The notes beneath the pieces were generated by a model, which was not told the origin of the DNA, did not search any database, and worked only from the letters and a program-made list of their open reading frames with translations. This document shows positions 1 through 11,036 of a DNA stretch of 64,000 nucleotides, piece after piece. The first letter of the stretch is position 1, and each line of letters begins with the position of its first letter. This DNA comes from Panaeolus papilionaceus (Eukaryota > Basidiomycota > Agaricomycetes > Agaricales): assembly GCA_015501605.1 (NCBI GenBank), contig JADNRZ010000013.1, positions 620,001 to 684,000 of the forward strand, read 5' to 3'. The position numbers and the translations under genes are program-made.

Positions 1-1388
1 CTAGAGCACCTGACGGCTTCTCTCCATTATAACAGCATCATCACAACATTTCACGTCTCATTGAATTTCACAACACACTGCATCATTTTTCCCTTATGAA
101 CAATGTATAGTTCCACCATGTCAAACCACACGGCGTACACACACACGAGGTTTCCCAAATCCCGGTACCCACCATCCACATCTTTACCAGCATTGTAATT
201 TACCGAGTATTATTCTCTATTGACTACGTTTAGACAGAAATAACAGACGTAGCTTAGAATTGTATATCCCTTGAACTTCCTAAGGTTCTTTTTGTAATCA
301 TGATTGAACCTTCTGTGCCATATATTCAGTCGCTCTGACGCTCTCAAGGTCCTACTCCTGTGGGGACGTGCCTGCTTCATCTGAAATGGCGCAATTTCGC
401 AACAAATCGTTCACTCACCTCTCCGAATCTTCGCGAGGTGAAGTTGATAGTAGAACAAGTACCAGGAAGCATCCTCAGAACTGACTTTGCGATAAGATAT
501 CATGCCCGTGTTGAGCACAGTATGATGCCTCGGTCAGCCTAGACTTCAAGTTGTATCCAGTTACCAGCTATCCTCACCTCACAACGCAGTGCGCACTCCT
601 TGAGCATGTCAAGGGTCAGTCACTGTTGTTAAGTAGACGACACTCGGAATGTTTCGGAATAGATACCTATCTCAAACTTCTCTATTGCGTTATCTGGACA
701 ACGAGCAACAGCCATCAAACACCAACACCCTGGATGTGAGCATCGAAATGCGGCCCCAGCATTCTGCTTGTCAGATCTACCCTAAAACTCAACCCTGTTA
801 TCGTAGGCTGTCGTCAAGATAGTCATTGATATTACAGGGCTGTATTAAACTGTACTTGTGGACTGACAGAATGCTTGGATCAGGCTAGCTACTGACAGCG
901 AGAATGGTGAACGGACGATAAGCGCGCGACGCGTCTTTCTCGGAAGTCACGTGTCAAGATAAAGGTGCCGTGTCCGCCTCTCAGAAGGCGTGTGAAGTGA
1001 AAGCAGAAGAAAACCTTGGTTCAACGTTTGCTTGAGCCAAATCTTCCCCCGAAGAAGCTTCCAACAGCTCGCAACAGATGCCCCTAATCTATCAGAGTTA
1101 ATATGTCACAATGTGATAAAATGCCAGGTCAAACTCGAGGTCATCCAACAGCGTCATGAATCTGTCATATTTGAAACATTGACAGATATGCCAAGCGATA
1201 CCGACGTCGACCTGCGGTGCGGGAGTGGATCAAACGAATGAAACAGCGAATAGCCATGTGAGTATGATCTTCGCACTTCAAAAGGGACTTGTAGGAAATA
1301 TTATCTTGAAAGTGTACATTAAATGTTACAGGTATACTTGAAAAGATAAGCTTAAGCAACTCTGTTCGCATCCTCAGGAAGTTGCCTA
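1..1388. other. Gene-poor left edge
   Basis: No gene can be supported here. Short open frames lack splice-compatible partners or recognisable motifs. At 326-345 there are 20 bases identical to 18364-18383 inside the second DUF2421 gene, so part of this stretch may be a decayed duplicate of that gene; nearby sequence is too degraded to trace further. Confidence 0.5.
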
Positions 1389-2265
1389 TTAGTATTGGGG
1401 TTTTCGTCCTGAGATTTGATAAAAGGTGTATCCCTGTTATTGACTGAGTTGGCATTCAGGACATCTTCCAACAATAGATCGTTAACTCACCATCAAGACA
1501 CCTTTAACGTCTTCCCTTTTCAGACCCTTTGGATCCTTGTCACGGAGCAAAATCCACGTTGCCAGCCATTCGAAGCAAGCGGAAAACCATCCAAACTTGA
1601 GATAGACAGGTTCAGTCCGTGCATCGAAGCTTCTGGCAACCGATTGTCGACTCACGAAATCAAATAGGTTCCTGTTCCCTCTAATCATTCTCACTCCCTC
1701 CCAGAATGTCAGGTGTGTGTGTGGCTCGGAGCTATAGGTATCGAAGATGGAATTGAATCGTGCCTGATCAAACTCTCCCGTGACTGTGTAGGAGCCTGAG
1801 CTGGAGCCATGCATTGCCTGCAGCTCAATTAGACGTTGAATCTCGACCTCATTCAGAAAAGTTCGAACGTACGCGGTGCATATTCTTAATCTTAAGTCGG
1901 AAAAACGGATCAGGGATCCAAGAGTCCTGAGTAATCCATCTGGGCGATGTAGTCAGTTAATTACTCGACATTGCACAGTCTCATTTGACACTCACGAAAA
2001 CCCGAAATGGATGATCAAGACGCTCAACATTGACAAGCAGATACCAAACTTGATGTCTCTGAAGCCTCGGTACCTAGATCCAACGGTCAGTTCCACTCTC
2101 GCGTAGATTGTACAGATGAATTTCAACTAACGTGTCGGAAGGCCAAATAATCCCATCGCTATCTGCATCGAAGAAGGCGACATGGCCCTGCAGAGCAGTG
2201 TTATGCTTGCCGGATGAGAACCCTGTCCCTGGAGCGGGCGAAAGAGGATTAGGCGGGGCTACCAT
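1389..2265 (-). CDS. Caleosin / fungal peroxygenase
   Basis: Caleosins are lipid-droplet or membrane-associated haem enzymes that bind calcium and use fatty-acid hydroperoxides as oxygen donors. The model has six exons: 2265-2132, 2073-1996, 1939-1873, 1817-1656, 1595-1491 and 1433-1389. It gives 196 residues with all phases closing. Visible family marks are LQGHVAFFDADSDG with an EF-hand loop (Asp33, 35, 37) and a conserved His28; a hydrophobic stretch around residues 56-70; WIPDPFF at 78-84; the second conserved histidine region NMHRAMHG at 90-97; the LTFWEG block; FEWLATW; and a C-terminal GVLMGYTFYQIS that matches the usual family ending. It is divergent from the Pcd1-like gene, so a shared promoter is likely. 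Family assignment is firm. Peroxygenase activity is inferred from the family, and the exact subcellular site is unknown. Confidence 0.9.
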
Positions 2266-2783
2266 GGGTGTTTTCTTAGAGCAACGGATATTTTACGCCA
2301 GATGTTTTGGATGCTTGTTATAGTTCGCAAATTGGAAAGGAGGTGCCGGAGAAAGAGGAGAAAAACAAGGAGTCGGATCAGTATTGGACAGCTGTTTAAC
2401 AATACCTTCACGGTTGACTGTGTATTTCAGCTGATTGTCGATCGAGTCGTGGAGCAAGGTCCAATGTTACAAACTGCATCCCCACCGTGATTAGACGCGT
2501 GATGTCATCCACGATCAACGTGTGTTGGTCGGCGCCACTGGCCTATCGCGAAATGGAATGGGATTGGGGTGAACACTGTCCGACGTCGTGCAAGGAGACG
2601 CTCTACGAGATTCTCCTGTAGCCTTCATGCTTGACACTGTACAAGTGTCACAAGTACGCAAATTTTATAAATTCTTACTCCGGTTATGTCGGGAACTGTA
2701 GTTCGGGAGTCTTGGTAAACGATACCTCACTCCCATGATGATAAAGCATACGTACATCACTTTACAGCTCTCCTATCTTCAAC
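2266..2783. promoter_or_regulatory. Divergent intergenic promoter region
   Basis: This 518 bp stretch separates the start codons of the caleosin gene (minus) and the CoA diphosphatase gene (plus), so both promoters must lie within it. I see no clear TATA box or palindrome to assign to either gene. Confidence 0.5.
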
Positions 2784-4193
2784 ATGACTATCGACCTGTC
2801 TTCACTTAAGCAGCGCAATCAAGAACACATCAAAAGGCTTATAGCAACCTTTACTGCCACACGAAACGATCAAATCCAGGCGATAGAAGAGATGTAAGCG
2901 CACTCCTGTCTGAAGACCTTTGTTATTCATCATGATCCTGCTCTGGCATGTTGTATACACCTTGATCTTCGTCCATTCGCTGACTTCTATATCTTCTAAT
3001 TTTTTGTGAAGCTCCAAGCAGCCTCTAAGAAGACATGCCTCTATTCTTGCAGTCCTGTTTCAAAACTCCAAGACGAATTCTATGGATGTTCTACTGACTA
3101 CTCGTGATCGTAGACTTCGCTCTCACGGAGGTGAAACGGCCTTTCCAGGAGGCAAGGCAGATGAAGGTGACGGTGGCTGCTGGATCTGGACCGCGGTAAG
3201 TGGGCTGGTCGTTAAACGTGAAGACAGGCGCCTCATTTCCATTGAATCTCGAACCTCCACTCATAGTACCGGGAGGCCTACGAAGAAGCGTCACTGCCCT
3301 TCCCGGTTCCATCTAATGTACATCCGCCATACTGGCTCCCTAATATCTGTAGTTGTCCGTCGCGATCTTCGACTTCAGGCCCTACGAATCCCTACGAAGG
3401 GGTTTCGTCAACGGAAAAGCTCTTTACACTCGGTGTCTTATCACCTCAACCATTCGGACCTCTGATCGTTCTCCCAGTTGTTGCGTTATGGGTGCCTAAA
3501 GATTCGGGCCAGGTTCTTTCTACCTTGAAAGGTGGAGAAGGAGAAGTTGAAGCATTGTTTAGTGTCCCTCTTGAACGTTTTCTGGGAGGGGAAGAGCAAG
3601 AAAAATGGTTCGAGAACCCTGAAAATGTCATCTGGAGGGTTTCACCTGGCGGGGATGCACCTATGCATAATACCGATATCCGAGAGAACCGAAAAAGTGC
3701 AGGTAATGATATATCCCAAGGTATGCCGAACCCGATCCTCGCGTGGGGCATGGATGGCTGGGTTGACGATGATGGGAAAGGCTATCATGTGAGTCTTCGA
3801 TTGTTATCGGATCGTCGTTATGCGCATTTAACTTTTGTGTCTCGTGTACCTTCTTGAAGCACCACAAAGTTTTCCCAGTCCCGAAGCTAGGTCAAGGCGC
3901 AATGTATAAGGCCCACTCTTTTCAGACATGCCCAAGAGCCGGCCTGGGACCAGTAACAGGCATGAGCGCTGATGTGCTGGTGAGTCTGAAGGGCTTCGAG
4001 GACCGGCCATTGGCCAATATCCTGACTTGACTGCCGTTACATATAGATAAGCCTTGCATCGAAGACTTATGGTCGGGAGCCATCCTTCGATATATATACG
4101 GCTGGTCAAGTGATTGGGTTTGATGCCCTTGTGAGTCGCTACCAGGAGGAAAGGGAAAGGTCTAGAGAGAGAAAGGCTGCGGAGAATAGTTAG
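2784..4193 (+). CDS. PCD1: Nudix CoA diphosphatase (Pcd1/NUDT7-like)
   Basis: Enzymes of this family cleave CoA and acyl-CoA (or oxidised CoA) to 3',5'-ADP and phosphopantetheine, in peroxisomes of yeast and animals. Five exons (2784-2893, 3012-3195, 3267-3788, 3860-3979, 4047-4193) give 360 residues with closed phases, close to the yeast protein's size. The CoA-Nudix signature reads LLTTRDRRLRSHGGETAFPG followed by GK, and the Nudix core continues WTAYREAYEEASL with Arg100, Glu101, Glu104 and Glu105. A C-terminal VTGMSADVL block matches the TGLTADIL motif of the family. The spacing between the GGK and the REAYEE parts is about one residue longer than usual, so the exon 2 donor could be off slightly. 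No clear C-terminal SKL-type peroxisome signal is present (it ends AENS). It lies head-to-head with the caleosin. Confidence 0.88.
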
Positions 4194-4290
4194 GTATGGG
4201 GCAACTTGAAGGACAGGTCGTATGTTACTGGCGAAGGAGTATCTTTACATTCGTTATACAGATTGTGAACAACATACAACAGTAATCGTT

Positions 4291-4390
4291 GCCCGCTTAG
4301 CTCAGTGGTAGAGCGCGCCACTCGTACTACAATATGGCACGAGCGCACAACGCAATGGTGAGGTCGGTTGTTCAAACCAGCCAGCGGGCA
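4291..4390 (+). tRNA. tRNA-Thr(CGT) with a 28-nt intron
   Basis: The cloverleaf folds by eye. The 7-bp acceptor stem pairs GCCCGCT with AGCGGGC, the D arm is GCTC/GAGC, and the T arm is GGTTG-TTCAAAC-CAGCC. The anticodon stem CGCCA/TGGTG flanks a loop CTCGTA..A, which gives anticodon CGT. An intron of about 28 nt sits after position 37, the canonical place. It contains ACGAG, complementary to the CTCGT of the anticodon loop, as expected for a tRNA-endonuclease bulge-helix-bulge substrate. Discriminator base is A. Confidence 0.93.
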
Positions 4391-4398
4391 TTTATTTT
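4391..4398 (+). terminator. RNA polymerase III T-run terminator
   Basis: TTTATTTT directly follows the discriminator base of the tRNA-Thr gene, the normal position for a Pol III terminator. Confidence 0.7.
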
Positions 4399-5116
4399 GC
4401 TTCGATCCTTTAATTGCAAATAGAATAGACGGAACGAATCTTTCAGTGCAACCCATCACTGTCATTGGTGCAGGTACCGGCGCTAACTGGTATGGTTCTT
4501 TGTCATCCTGTTTTGGTTCTCCTTGCTCAATAAGCTCTGCCCCTTCAGCGCTTCTTCACCAGTTTGCTGGGAGAAAAACTTCCAAAGTAACTCTCTTCCA
4601 TCTATTTTTATGTGTGTTTACTCAAGGTTATACGGTAGACCAACTCGTCAGTATCAACTGCACACCCATCACCGTCGGCCTTTAATTCGACACACACCAT
4701 AAACCCGCCACTCTAATCACTTACTTGGGACATGCAGTCGCTTCAACTGTGGATGTATAGCATACATATGGTTTATAAAGGATGATACCCAAGTTCGGGC
4801 TACTGCTCACTTTAATATTATTGTTATGCTTTGAATCTAGTTTGGTGGACCAATGTCATTTGCACCTTGGTCAGTATGTTGAAGATTGAAACAAAGTTCG
4901 ATGTCCCATGTATGCCCAAATGACAAGTCATAAGCGCTTACGCAGGCCATCTTCTGCTCAGGGTCAGTATGAAACATTCAACGAAGTGCCCGCAGCACTG
5001 ATTTGTTTGCGACGTGGGAGACACAACTTGATGAAATTTGTCACCACCAGTATAACAGAGATGCTAATCAGGCATTATGTGCTTTTCCGGGCAGATTTCT
5101 TTGAATTATTTTCTCA
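4399..5116. other. Intergenic, probable desaturase promoter
   Basis: No conserved coding signal was seen. Short open frames here show no domain. The 3' part presumably holds the promoter and 5' UTR of the desaturase gene starting at 5117. Confidence 0.5.
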
Positions 5117-6945
5117 ATGGGTGTCCCAATAACAGTCTGGTCGAGACAGCAGATCGGTGCTCGAGTCCTTGCAGGAGAAATCCTCATCATATTCAAGGAC
5201 CAACTCTTGCTGATTCCTGACCAATGGCTTCACACCCATCCAGGCGGCTCACTTGCGCTAATGCATTTTGTAGGCAGAGACGCCTCAGACGAAATCGAAG
5301 CAAACCACTCTGACACAACATTCCGGTTGGTCCAACGCTACTCAATCGGACAGGTTGAGTTGAACGACGGCGTATGGCTCCCGTTTACACCACCCATCGC
5401 GACTGGCTGGGTCCGTCGACCCGGCCTCGAAGGCAAGATGCAATGGTTCCAGGATGCGGCAGTGCTTCATACAACTGAGGACTCGCCGAAATCGAAGTTC
5501 TTTCCTCCATCGTCTATTCTTCTTACGGAGAATCATTCAGCCCAATCTCAATGTTCCGGTCCAACTCTCTCTTCTCTCGAACTTCCCCCTTCGCCTCTTT
5601 CCCTTGCCATCCAGTCAAGGCATTCAAAAGCCTGGAGACAGCTGCATCAACGCATCATTGTCGCTGGCCTGTATGAAACACATTATCTCGCTGGGTATGG
5701 CCCTGAAATTGCCCGTTACACGGTGCTAGGCGGGCTTTCGGTCTATGCATATGCACATGGCTGGTTCCTCACCAGTGCGACTTTTCTGGGTCTATTTTGG
5801 CACCAACTTGTCTTTGCTGCTCATGATTTGGGCCACATGGGAGTCACCCACGACTGGACTGTCGACCGCATTTTGGCAACCCTGGTTGCGAATTTTATCG
5901 GTGGGATGAGTATTGGGTGGTGGGTTCAGGTAAGTTCGAGCACGGCCGCTTGGGTTGACCAGTTGACCGAATTTTCTTCTAGAACCATAATGTTCATCAT
6001 CGTAAGTCTCCTCAACTCATAAGATAGAGGGATTAATTATTAACCCGACGTTGGATTCGAAGTTGTAACAAATCATCCTTCCCAGTGAGTGCCTCAATAC
6101 GAATATGAGCTGTTTGAGTGCAATCTTCTTAATGATGCTTCAGTGACCCAGACATCCAATATGTTCCCTTTTTTGCGATAACCCCAGTCTTCCTAAAGTC
6201 GTTGTACTCTTCATATTACAAGCGCACGTTCAAGCTCGACAGAGTTGCTAAAATTCTGCTATCGATCCAACACAAGCTCTTCTACATTGTCATGGCGTTT
6301 GGTCGCTTCAACCTCTACCGCCTTTCCTACACCTCGCTGTACAAGATGGCATTTGATTCGAGGCGTGCCAAAGGCGGGAACTGGGCTTGGAGACTCGAAG
6401 TTATGGGCGTCATATTTTTCTGGGTATGGTATGGTTCTGCACTCTATGGCTGTGGAACATGGCAGAAGGCTCTGGCTTATCTTGTCATCAGTCATGTCGT
6501 AACAAGTCCTTTACACGTTCAAGTAAGTAGGGTGCTCTGTCTTGGACGTTTTGTATCAAAGGTTAACTAACGCAAACACCTCTTTAAGCTTGTTCTTTCC
6601 CATTTTAGCATGCCCACTGGGGACTTGGGTTCCATTGAGTCATTCCCGCATCGACAACTGCGAACGACGACCGACGTTATCTGCCCCGAATCAATCGACT
6701 TTCTTCATGGCGGCTTACACCTCCAAGTTACTCACCACTTATTCCCTCGTCTACCACGCCACAACCTGCGTCGCGCCAGTAAACTCGTGAAACAATTCGC
6801 GAAAGAAGAAGGTCTTGAATATGCAGAATATGGATTCTTGCATGGAAACAAAGAAGTTATCGGCGTACTTAGGCATGTGGCGGAGCAAGTCAAGATTATG
6901 GGAAAGGTGGCGGAGTCGGAGGCAAGTTTGAAAAGGGGGATTTGA
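5117..6945 (+). CDS. Cytochrome b5-fused sphingolipid Delta8-desaturase
   Basis: This endoplasmic-reticulum enzyme family introduces a Delta8 double bond into the long-chain base of ceramide, feeding fungal glucosylceramide synthesis. Exons 5117-5929, 5983-6001, 6063-6084, 6144-6522 and 6589-6945 give 529 residues with closed phases. Exons 2 and 3 are micro-exons of 19 and 22 nt that together carry the second histidine box. Visible parts: cytochrome b5 domain with haem motif HPGG at 41-44; first histidine box HDLGH at 236-240; second NHNVHH at 272-277 followed by LVTNHPSHDPDIQ; third QVTHHLFPRLPRHNLR from residue 457; several hydrophobic membrane segments between them. The fused b5 at the N-terminus and the PRLPRHNLR ending are typical of fungal Delta8 sphingolipid desaturases rather than Delta9 acyl-CoA desaturases. 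Regioselectivity itself is inferred. Confidence 0.92.
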
Positions 6946-7082
6946 TTGTCATACATGAACATGGTATTAACTCGAACTCGATTACCCTTATTGCTTTCTT
7001 CGTTATGTAAGTTACTGTGGTAGAGTTGTCTCCCTGAATAACGCGAACTTGATACGAAGGCTATGAACAGATTTCAAAAACA

Positions 7083-9101
7083 TCAAATGTCAACGAATGG
7101 CCATGTTGAATCATCGTCAAATATCAAGTTATCTTCTGACACCTTACTGAGCGCCGCTGACCAAGACACCTTTGGTGCGATGTATTGAAAGCGATTCTGC
7201 TCAAGCAACCTTTTCACCCATGGGTAGGTAGCGACACGTAAGGCGACATCGACGCCCAGATGCAAACCCGCCTCCTCTATATGTCGAGTAAGTTCTGCTT
7301 CTATGTCGATATCGGAGGCGGTAATCAACTTGATATCAATCTCAGTAAGTGACTTAGTCGAGTGATTGTGGGTGTCAGGCTTTGGATGTATCCTGCTTTT
7401 AAGGAAAGATAACAGTAATTCGTTGGATATGATGGTAGAGAACTGGTTCCAGGAAAATGATGTGAGATTGGGGAGTAGGGGTTCATCAAGAGGAACACGC
7501 TCCCCTGTCATCTTGAACACTCTTTCCTGCGCAAGTAGTGGATGTAGGGTGTAATGGAAGTCCCCGAGGACAGTTGAAGAGACCGTGTTTGTAGACGTCA
7601 TTTTTGCTCCCGGGCGGTGGGTCCATTCATTATCGAAGACAAGCATTTCAATTTGAGGAAGGGCATTGAAAATGGCTTGAGCTTCAGGACTGGTCAGGTA
7701 GGCTGGATTAATGAAGAGTGACCGGATGCTTTTGAATTCTGAGAGGGATGAAAGGAGAGATTCAGCGTCTCCCGGGGGGTATGCATCAATTTCGAACTCG
7801 GGTTCCAACGGCTGTTCGTCAGTTGCATCCTCGTCATAATATGGAATCCAAGGAGCAGTGCGTTTGTGTGGATAAAGCATGATGCGAGCCAGATTTGGCG
7901 TGTTGAGACACTGGCAAACAGCTCCCATCTCCACGAGTAGGCCTTGAAGGGACAGCGTTTGGAGTGCCGGGAGCTGCACATACGTAGGGCATGATATCTC
8001 TGTCGGATTGAGCTCGGAGATACCAGTGTATTGTCCCGGGGAGTTCTTGTCGTAAAGACTTACACTGCACTTCTGAAGGCTGGAGCAGAGACCAAGAATC
8101 TGGAGTACGACGGTTGGATGTAAGAATAGGTGTAGTGTTAGCTCGACAATATGGGTGGACCAAGGGGAATATTTATTTGGTTGAGCGATGTTGGTCGAAA
8201 ATGCACAGAGGTCGAGAGAAAGCTCCCGAATAGATTTAAGTGATAGTAGTTTAAGATGTTGCATCTGTGAACCACCGGCAAGTCTAGATGACACCCTGAG
8301 ACGACGCAGTTGGGAGCAATTGTGGTCCGTTATGGCCAATGCTCCGTCAAACGCTTGTAACATTTCAAATGGCATAACAATGTCAAGCTTGGAGAGCCGG
8401 CTGGCATGGCGAACGACGACGTTGAGCGTTTGTTCTGCATAGGTCTGGTCTTGGCGGCACAAGGATCGGGAGGAGGCGAAATAATCAGGAAAATTAACTG
8501 CATGGGAAGCAAATAGTGATATAGACATTGGGAGGGAACCAGACCTAGTGAGCCATTTGTCCAATTCTACGTGTCTGATGGCCTGAAGCTCCGAGATACG
8601 AGGATGACGGCGATAGGGTGATGGTTTCATCTGATCTAACAAGGGGTTATATCGTTCTAAGGGTGGAATATAGTCAAAAGGGACCGGCAGGTGAAGCATA
8701 GACCACAGTGGAGGTGAAGCAAGCGCGATATACCTCCACCTCTTGCAAACAAGTGTCAGCAGCAGAGGGGATTCGGAAACGAATGGGCGGGGGTTTCGAG
8801 TTGTTGGGAGGCAGTGGTAGAATATTTCCTCCAACATATCGTCTGGTAAACGTCGGATTGGAGCGAGAATTGGTTCATGAATTGATAATGCTCTGTTGAT
8901 ATCGTCGTATCTTCTTTTTAGAGCAGTGAGGGTGAGTTCCTGCACACGAATTCTTCCTTGTAATTCATGCAGCTCCTTTAGAGGTACGGATCTCGCTTTC
9001 ATAAGTTCTGTCAGTATATAAGGGGGAGGTAGGTCATTGCTGATGGTATAGGCCAAAAATTTGGGATCAGACATATAATCGAGTTTGTCCAGATCCATCA
9101 T
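7083..9101 (-). CDS. F-box protein, 672 residues
   Basis: F-box proteins bind Skp1 and bring substrates to SCF ubiquitin ligases. This one is a single open frame. Residues about 30-75 are predicted coiled coil (heptad-like RIRVQELTLTALKRRYDD). The F-box begins near residue 80 (PIRRLPDDMLEEIFYHC) and runs through LLLTLVCKRWRYIALASPPLW. The rest is leucine-rich-like sequence with no sharp repeat. It ends WPFVDI, matching the WPFVDG end of the F-box gene at 50250-51992, which supports the stop and argues that the gene is complete. It converges on the desaturase gene with 137 bp between stops. The substrate cannot be predicted. It belongs to the same family as the intact genes and broken copies at 31-38, 50-52 and 55.7 kb. 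Confidence 0.85.
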   Translation of the reverse strand: MMDLDKLDYMSDPKFLAYTISNDLPPPYILTELMKARSVPLKELHELQGRIRVQELTLTALKRRYDDINRALSIHEPILAPIRRLPDDMLEEIFYHCLPTTRNPRPFVSESPLLLTLVCKRWRYIALASPPLWSMLHLPVPFDYIPPLERYNPLLDQMKPSPYRRHPRISELQAIRHVELDKWLTRSGSLPMSISLFASHAVNFPDYFASSRSLCRQDQTYAEQTLNVVVRHASRLSKLDIVMPFEMLQAFDGALAITDHNCSQLRRLRVSSRLAGGSQMQHLKLLSLKSIRELSLDLCAFSTNIAQPNKYSPWSTHIVELTLHLFLHPTVVLQILGLCSSLQKCSVSLYDKNSPGQYTGISELNPTEISCPTYVQLPALQTLSLQGLLVEMGAVCQCLNTPNLARIMLYPHKRTAPWIPYYDEDATDEQPLEPEFEIDAYPPGDAESLLSSLSEFKSIRSLFINPAYLTSPEAQAIFNALPQIEMLVFDNEWTHRPGAKMTSTNTVSSTVLGDFHYTLHPLLAQERVFKMTGERVPLDEPLLPNLTSFSWNQFSTIISNELLLSFLKSRIHPKPDTHNHSTKSLTEIDIKLITASDIDIEAELTRHIEEAGLHLGVDVALRVATYPWVKRLLEQNRFQYIAPKVSWSAALSKVSEDNLIFDDDSTWPFVDI

Positions 9102-9720
9102 GGTGCGGTCTCGACTTTCTAACCCTGGTCTGAAAATTATTCAGAGTACTTTCAAGTCAGTAGTGCCGCATATTTCTAGATCTAATAACGTACATACAAA
9201 TATTCCTGACTGGGCTGGGTAGCAGGGTGTAGGTCAGAGTCGAAGTTGGTCGAAGGGTTGCTCATGTTCACAACGTCAAATATTATGTATCCCACGCGAA
9301 TGATATCAGTCAGCATTTCAAGAGTAGTGACGAACAAATCATGAGCTTGAATTTTTGAGAAAGTCACCAGGGTGATTGCTCAGTAAGTGCTCGTATCACA
9401 AAATTCTATGATATTTTACAACGCACTGGTATTATTTTTACAAGAAGGATTCCAGATTTTATGGCAGGTCACATCGCCACAGCAGCCTCTCATTCAAGTG
9501 CTATCATTGATTGATTACTGATTGACCTATTACTTACTGGACGAAACCTCTATGTGTCTCTTCCGGAAAATCGCTATCCAAGGATTTTAAAATTCATTGC
9601 CTTTGCCTTCAATGGGAGGCAGCAACATACCCTAGTGCCAAAGCTCGTTTGCTAGTTGAATTTTACGTATTTCGATGTCAGCCTTTGTAGTGCTCAGTAA
9701 ACGGCTCGATGGCACAGGAT
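9102..9720. other. Intergenic
   Basis: It separates the F-box start from the deaminase stop; both genes are on the minus strand. It should contain the F-box promoter and the deaminase 3' UTR. No motif stands out. Confidence 0.5.
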
Positions 9721-11036
9721 TCAAGGTACCCTATCCTTAAAGGATGATTTCAAACTCATCTGACCGATCCTGGTAACATCTTCTTCACTCAAACCCAGTC
9801 CATAGGGTGCGGGTGCAAGGAGTAGGGCGTATTCTGCAAGGAGGGAGGTTCGGAAGGGTAGAATATCATCCGTCTAGTCACGAATCAGTTCATTTCTGGT
9901 GAATTAAAATGCTACTAGGAAAGGGGACGAACGCATATCGCAATGGGGTGATTGCTCTTAAGATATTGAAGAATGTGATGCGATTCCAGATTCGAAACGG
10001 TTTTGCAACTGCAAGACAAGGGGTCAGTATCGTCACTCAAAGACAATTCTGGTGTACATCGCACAGCGTTAAAGGTACTAGTGATTAATGAAGGTGAAAC
10101 TCACAGAAGATTTGAGCTCAGACAAATTTCGATACTCATCTTCTTCTCCAGTACGATTGATATTGCCTCTTCATTTAGAAAAGTGGCATGTCCGAGGCGA
10201 TCAGGATCGAACGACAGTAGCTGATGTGAGTCCTCCGCAGTGTTGTCGGTCGTCTATTAAAATACGTGATAAGTCTTCACGACTTCAAACTTCGAGAAAA
10301 GTAATCGTAGCTGGTAGCTCCTGCCAATCTCAACTAAACTCACCTCAGCGATATGTACTGTCAATCCAATTCCTAGCTTCTTTGCTCGTGCGAAATGTGG
10401 TCTAAATTGCTCCAAATCACCAGAGGTTGGATATCCACACAGATCAATACCGACGATTCGTCGCCCTTCGGAACGAAGTTGAATGATGGCTGCTAAGCAA
10501 TCCTCCATCGCTTCTTGGCTCATCTTCCGGTCAAGGCTGACTATTAATCCAGCCCGTGAAGCAGGGTATTGTTCTACAACATCCAGAACGACACGCAAAT
10601 ATGCTTCACGCGTCATGCTATCACCTGTTCGTGGTGTCGTCCTTAATTCGAGGTAGGTACATTGTGGCGTTTCCCCGTCCAAAAATATTTCCAAGACCGC
10701 CGATGTGACCCGTCGTACAGTGTCAGGCGTCGATGTGATGGTATAAATGGCGGGGAAAAGGCCAAAAAAATCGTAGATCTCATTGAGTTGAGGTCCACCT
10801 GGTTGTGACAATTGATCGAGACTGGTTTTGATGGATTCATTGAGCGTAGAATAGTCGCTGCTTGGCTGGGAGAGATACTCAGAAGCAAGGGTTTGGAGCA
10901 GAGACAGTGGGATTGAACCATTCAGATGTGCATGCAATTCGGCTTTGGGGAGCTCTTGAAGGAAGGCTATCTGAGCAGGTGTTAGCTTTTCAAGGGCGGC
11001 TGATGCTGGACCAGCGATAGGGTTGGAAACAGACAT
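9721..11036 (-). CDS. ADAL-type adenosine/N6-methyl-AMP deaminase
   Basis: This is a cytosolic zinc hydrolase of the adenosine-deaminase-like (ADAL/MAPDA) subfamily, which deaminates N6-methyl-AMP to IMP and so clears methylated nucleotides from RNA turnover. Four exons (11036-10344, 10253-10105, 10008-9933, 9873-9721) give 356 residues with closed phases, almost the same length as human ADAL. Zinc and catalytic residues are visible: HAHLNG with His35 and His37, HIAE with His228 and Glu231, RLGHA with His253, and TDD with Asp308 and Asp309. I chose the ATG at 11036 (MSVSNPIAG); an in-frame ATG at 11117 would add a hydrophobic N-terminal stretch that the family lacks. ADAL versus classical ADA is judged from length and the ICTDD motif (ADA has STDDP). 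Confidence 0.9.

Noticed and set aside
1165..1455. 96-codon minus-strand frame as its own gene
   Set aside because: Its first part is the last caleosin intron and exon; the final exon uses another frame and stops at 1389.
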